The notes beneath the pieces are model-generated. The model saw only the letters and a program-made list of their open reading frames with translations. It ran no database searches and was not told where the DNA came from. This document shows positions 32,540 through 35,702 of a DNA stretch of 35,702 nt, piece by piece; position 1 is the first letter of the stretch; every line of letters begins with the position of its first letter. Source of the DNA: Chloroflexota bacterium (lineage in GTDB: Bacteria > Chloroflexota > Dormibacteria > Dormibacterales > Dormibacteraceae). The stretch is taken from the NCBI GenBank assembly GCA_005882135.1, contig VBDR01000058.1, positions 1 to 35,702 of the forward strand. The letters run 5' to 3'. Position numbers and translations under genes: made by a program.

Positions 32540-35188
32540 ATGGCGACCACGCTTCCACTCGCCGCTGGGCGGGTACCACCGCACGACCTCGACGCGGAGA
32601 TGTCGATCCTGGGCTCGATCCTTCTCGACCCGCTCTCCGTCGCCAAGGTGCTGCAGTTTCTGCACCCCGAAGACTTCTATCGCGAGAACAACGGGCAGAT
32701 CTACCGCGCTGCGCTGGACCTTTTCGCGGCCGGGGAGCCGATCGACAACGTCACCCTGGCGTCGCAGCTCCAGCAGATGGGTTTGCTTGACCGAGTGGGG
32801 GGACGGGCGCAGCTGGCCTCGATGCAGAGCGCGGTGCCCACCTCGGCGAACATCGAGTACTACGGACGCATCGTCAAGGAGAAGGCGTACAAGCGGCGGC
32901 TGATCTCGGCGGGGGGAAACATCGCCGGTTACGGATTTGACGATGGGATCGAGGCCGAGGACGCGATCAACCAGCCGCAGTCACTGGTGTTCGGCGTCGC
33001 CGACGACCGCGACCAGCGCGAGCTGGCCCGGCTGTACGACCTGCTGGGTCCGGCGATGGAGCGGATCTCGCTGCAGATGGAGAGCGGTCAGGGGGTGGTC
33101 GGCATCCCTACGGGATTCCACGACTTGGATCGCATGACAGGAGGGTTCAAGGACAGCGACCTGATCATCGTCGCGGGTCGCCCGTCGATGGGCAAAACGG
33201 CCTTGGCACTAAACGTCGCGCTCCATAGTGCCCTAGAAGCAAAGAAATCGATTGCCATCTTCAGTCTTGAGATGTCCAAAGAGCAGCTCACTGAGCGCCT
33301 CCTTACGGAACAAGCCCAGATTGATGCCCAGCGCATGCACAGAGGCCTATTGACAGAGGCTGAATTTGATCGAGTCTCAAACGCACTGGGGCCACTTGGC
33401 GAGGCCGCGATCTTCATCGACGACACGCCGGTCATGGATGAGCTTACTTTGATGCTCAAGGCCCGCCAGGCGAAGATGCGGCACAACATCGACATGATCG
33501 TCGTCGACTATCTGCAGTTGATGCATGGGCGGACACGCGGCGATGACAACCGGGTACAGGAGGTCTCGTCCATTTCGCGAGCAATGAAGGGCCTTGCCCG
33601 AGAATTGCGCGTACCTGTTCTGGCGATCTCACAGCTGAGCCGCGCTCCCGAGCAGCGCCCTGACAAGCGGCCGATATTGAGCGACCTTCGCGAGTCAGGA
33701 TGCCTGGCAGGCGACACGCCTGTCTACCTGCCGGACACAGGCAGCTACACGCCAATCAAGGATCTGGTCGGCAGGAGTGACTTTCGTGTCTTGGCCCTCG
33801 ACAAGGGCTGGTGGCGACTGGATACGAGAAAGGTCACCAAAGTCTTCGCGACAGGCACAAAGCCAGTGTTCAAGCTCACGACTCAACTCGGCCGTTCAGT
33901 TCGAGCCACAGCTAATCACAAGTTCCTAACGATGGGCGGATGGCGCCGCCTGGATGAGTTGAAACCCGGGGATCACATTGCGCTGCCACGAATTCTTCAG
34001 GGTCCGGACCGCGACACGATGAGTCGGGCGGAGCTCGGGTTGTTGGGCCACCTCATCGGCGACGGCTGCACCCTTCCGACGCACGCGATTCAATACACGA
34101 CCAAAGACCCGACCCTTGCCGAGGAAGTCATTGCGTTAGCGAAGGAAGTATTCGGCGATTCGATTCGACCAAGGATCCATCAGGAACGAACGTGGATACA
34201 GGTTTATCTGCCGCCGACACGGCATCTCACTCACGGCGTGCGCAACCCGATACGAGTCTGGCTCGAAGACCTCGGTGCCTTCGGGCTCCGTTCGTACGAA
34301 AAGCGCGTCCCGGAAGAAGTCTTCCGGCAATCCGCTCTTGGAGTCGCATGTTTCCTCAAGCACCTTTGGGCGACCGATGGGTGCGTCCATCTATCGCACG
34401 GCCTTGCGCACTACGCGAACGTTTACTACGCGAGCAGTAGTCGGCAGCTGGCTCTCGATGTGCAGAGTCTGTTGCTGCGGATTGGAATCAACGCACGAAT
34501 CTCCAATCACTCACAGGGCACGAAGGGCCGCGACCAATATCACGTGACAGTCAGCAGTCAGCACGACATCTATGCCTTTCTGGAGATCGTTGAAGTGCTC
34601 GGCGTCAACAAGACCAAACACAAAGCCGCCATCCTTGATTACCTCGGAGCGAAGCGCGAGAACAGGAATCGCGACGTCATCCCGGCGATAGCCTGGCGAA
34701 TGCACGCCATTCCCGCGATGACCCGTGCAGGCATCACGACGCGCGAGATGTACAGCGGTCTGCAGACATCGTATGCCGGCACGGCTATTTACGAGCAGAA
34801 TCTCAGTCGCGAGCGCGCCCGAAGGCTGGCTGCGGTAGTCGAATCGGATGAACTCGAGCTTTTGGCAACTAGCGATGTCTATTGGGACAAGATCCGAACC
34901 ATCTCACCGGATGGTATCGAAGATGTATATGACTTGACCGTGGATGATCTACATAACTTCGTAGCAGGAAATGTGATAGTCCACAACTCGATTGAGCAGG
35001 ACGCGGATGTCGTCATGTTTCTGTTTCGTCCCGATTACTACAAGTCGGACGAAAAGCCCGGGGTCGCTGAAGTCCACGTGGCCAAGCACCGCAACGGGCC
35101 CACGGGCACGATCGAGCTCAAGTTCCGCCGCGACCACACTCGCTTCTACAACCTGGAGACGAGGCGGCCCGAACCCGGGACCGAATAG
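32540..35188 (+). CDS. dnaB: Replicative DNA helicase DnaB, with intein
   Basis: 882 residues as translated; removing the 429-residue intein leaves a 453-residue helicase, the normal DnaB size. It unwinds DNA ahead of the replication fork as a hexamer. The N-terminal domain (PPHDLDAEMSILGSIL at about residue 13) is complete. The RecA-like domain has Walker A GRPSMGKTALA (about 213-223), FSLEMSKEQL, Walker B MIVVDYLQLM and RELRVPVLAISQLSR. The intein splits LSDLRESG from SIEQDADVVMF, the ATPase-domain strand near the active site. Extein DNA before about 33200 is very GC-rich; from there to the intein it is clearly less so. Confidence 0.97.
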   Translation: MATTLPLAAGRVPPHDLDAEMSILGSILLDPLSVAKVLQFLHPEDFYRENNGQIYRAALDLFAAGEPIDNVTLASQLQQMGLLDRVGGRAQLASMQSAVPTSANIEYYGRIVKEKAYKRRLISAGGNIAGYGFDDGIEAEDAINQPQSLVFGVADDRDQRELARLYDLLGPAMERISLQMESGQGVVGIPTGFHDLDRMTGGFKDSDLIIVAGRPSMGKTALALNVALHSALEAKKSIAIFSLEMSKEQLTERLLTEQAQIDAQRMHRGLLTEAEFDRVSNALGPLGEAAIFIDDTPVMDELTLMLKARQAKMRHNIDMIVVDYLQLMHGRTRGDDNRVQEVSSISRAMKGLARELRVPVLAISQLSRAPEQRPDKRPILSDLRESGCLAGDTPVYLPDTGSYTPIKDLVGRSDFRVLALDKGWWRLDTRKVTKVFATGTKPVFKLTTQLGRSVRATANHKFLTMGGWRRLDELKPGDHIALPRILQGPDRDTMSRAELGLLGHLIGDGCTLPTHAIQYTTKDPTLAEEVIALAKEVFGDSIRPRIHQERTWIQVYLPPTRHLTHGVRNPIRVWLEDLGAFGLRSYEKRVPEEVFRQSALGVACFLKHLWATDGCVHLSHGLAHYANVYYASSSRQLALDVQSLLLRIGINARISNHSQGTKGRDQYHVTVSSQHDIYAFLEIVEVLGVNKTKHKAAILDYLGAKRENRNRDVIPAIAWRMHAIPAMTRAGITTREMYSGLQTSYAGTAIYEQNLSRERARRLAAVVESDELELLATSDVYWDKIRTISPDGIEDVYDLTVDDLHNFVAGNVIVHNSIEQDADVVMFLFRPDYYKSDEKPGVAEVHVAKHRNGPTGTIELKFRRDHTRFYNLETRRPEPGTE
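33701..34987 (+). mobile_element. DnaB intein with LAGLIDADG homing endonuclease
   Basis: 429 residues, Cys388 to Asn816 of the precursor, followed by Ser. Splicing blocks seen: CLAGDTPVYL (block A with Cys1), RATANHKFLT (block B with His), VYDLTVDDLHNFVAGNVIVHN in pieces (blocks F and G ending His-Asn). Between them are two dodecapeptide motifs, LGLLGHLIGDGC and ACFLKHLWATDGC, each with its catalytic Asp. All residues for splicing and DNA cutting appear intact. The insertion point (RESG/SIEQ) is the one used by the Synechocystis DnaB intein. Low GC compared with the host gene indicates recent spread. Confidence 0.95.

Positions 35189-35702
<514 letters not shown>

Overview
The window is one 35.7 kb stretch of high-GC, densely packed bacterial chromosome. 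GTG and TTG starts are common, genes often overlap by 4 nt (ATGA or GTGA), and many start codons sit 6-10 nt after a TANNNT-like -10 hexamer, which suggests leaderless mRNAs. The gene content (complete hom-thrC-thrB-lysC block, ArsA-type ATPase, bactofilin, GlpX, SelA/SelB, GT87-type membrane glycosyltransferase) fits a high-GC member of the Terrabacteria, perhaps a Chloroflexota or Dormibacteraeota relative. That placement is inference only; no rRNA is present.

Layout: 1-3100 is a patchwork around two tRNA genes: a PHP-domain phosphoesterase, tRNA-Arg(UCG) with a duplicated 3' end, a lower-GC endonuclease VII-like gene, a small membrane protein, a frameshifted DUF1697 remnant, tRNA-Leu(GAG) and a Phd/RelE-type toxin-antitoxin pair. 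3250-7360 is a regulatory cluster: a 944-residue AAA/LuxR regulator, a short exported or membrane-anchored protein carrying two identical 12-residue repeats with its own terminator, an ECF sigma factor and a one-helix membrane protein. 7354-8304 (minus) encodes an ornithine cyclodeaminase-family enzyme. 8513-13963 is the threonine operon (homoserine dehydrogenase, threonine synthase, homoserine kinase, aspartokinase) followed by a degenerate YchF-like protein. 14755-20512 holds a small membrane protein and then a tightly overlapping run of ArsA-like ATPase, small protein, M50-type protease, selA and selB. 20638-23752 is metF, a ROK sugar kinase and a CCA-adding/poly(A) polymerase-type enzyme. 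23820-26926 is bactofilin, a basic Pro-rich protein, glpX and an unknown gene. 26923-31547 has an acyl-CoA synthetase (minus), a candidate small RNA, a GT87-type protein and an MFS transporter (minus). 31665-35702 has a YkvA-like protein, rplI, dnaB interrupted by a full homing intein, and the 5' part of purA.

The least ordinary content is outside or between the genes. Two copies of a 194-237 bp palindromic element abut the start codons of hom and glpX and differ by compensatory changes that keep the stem paired. A second family of short two-hairpin repeats occurs in clusters near 750-876, 14574-14716 and 28798-28990. The intein and about 500 bp of dnaB upstream of it share a lower GC content, as expected if homing converted the flank. 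A promoter-like hexamer and a clear terminator bracket a possible small RNA near 28636-28792.
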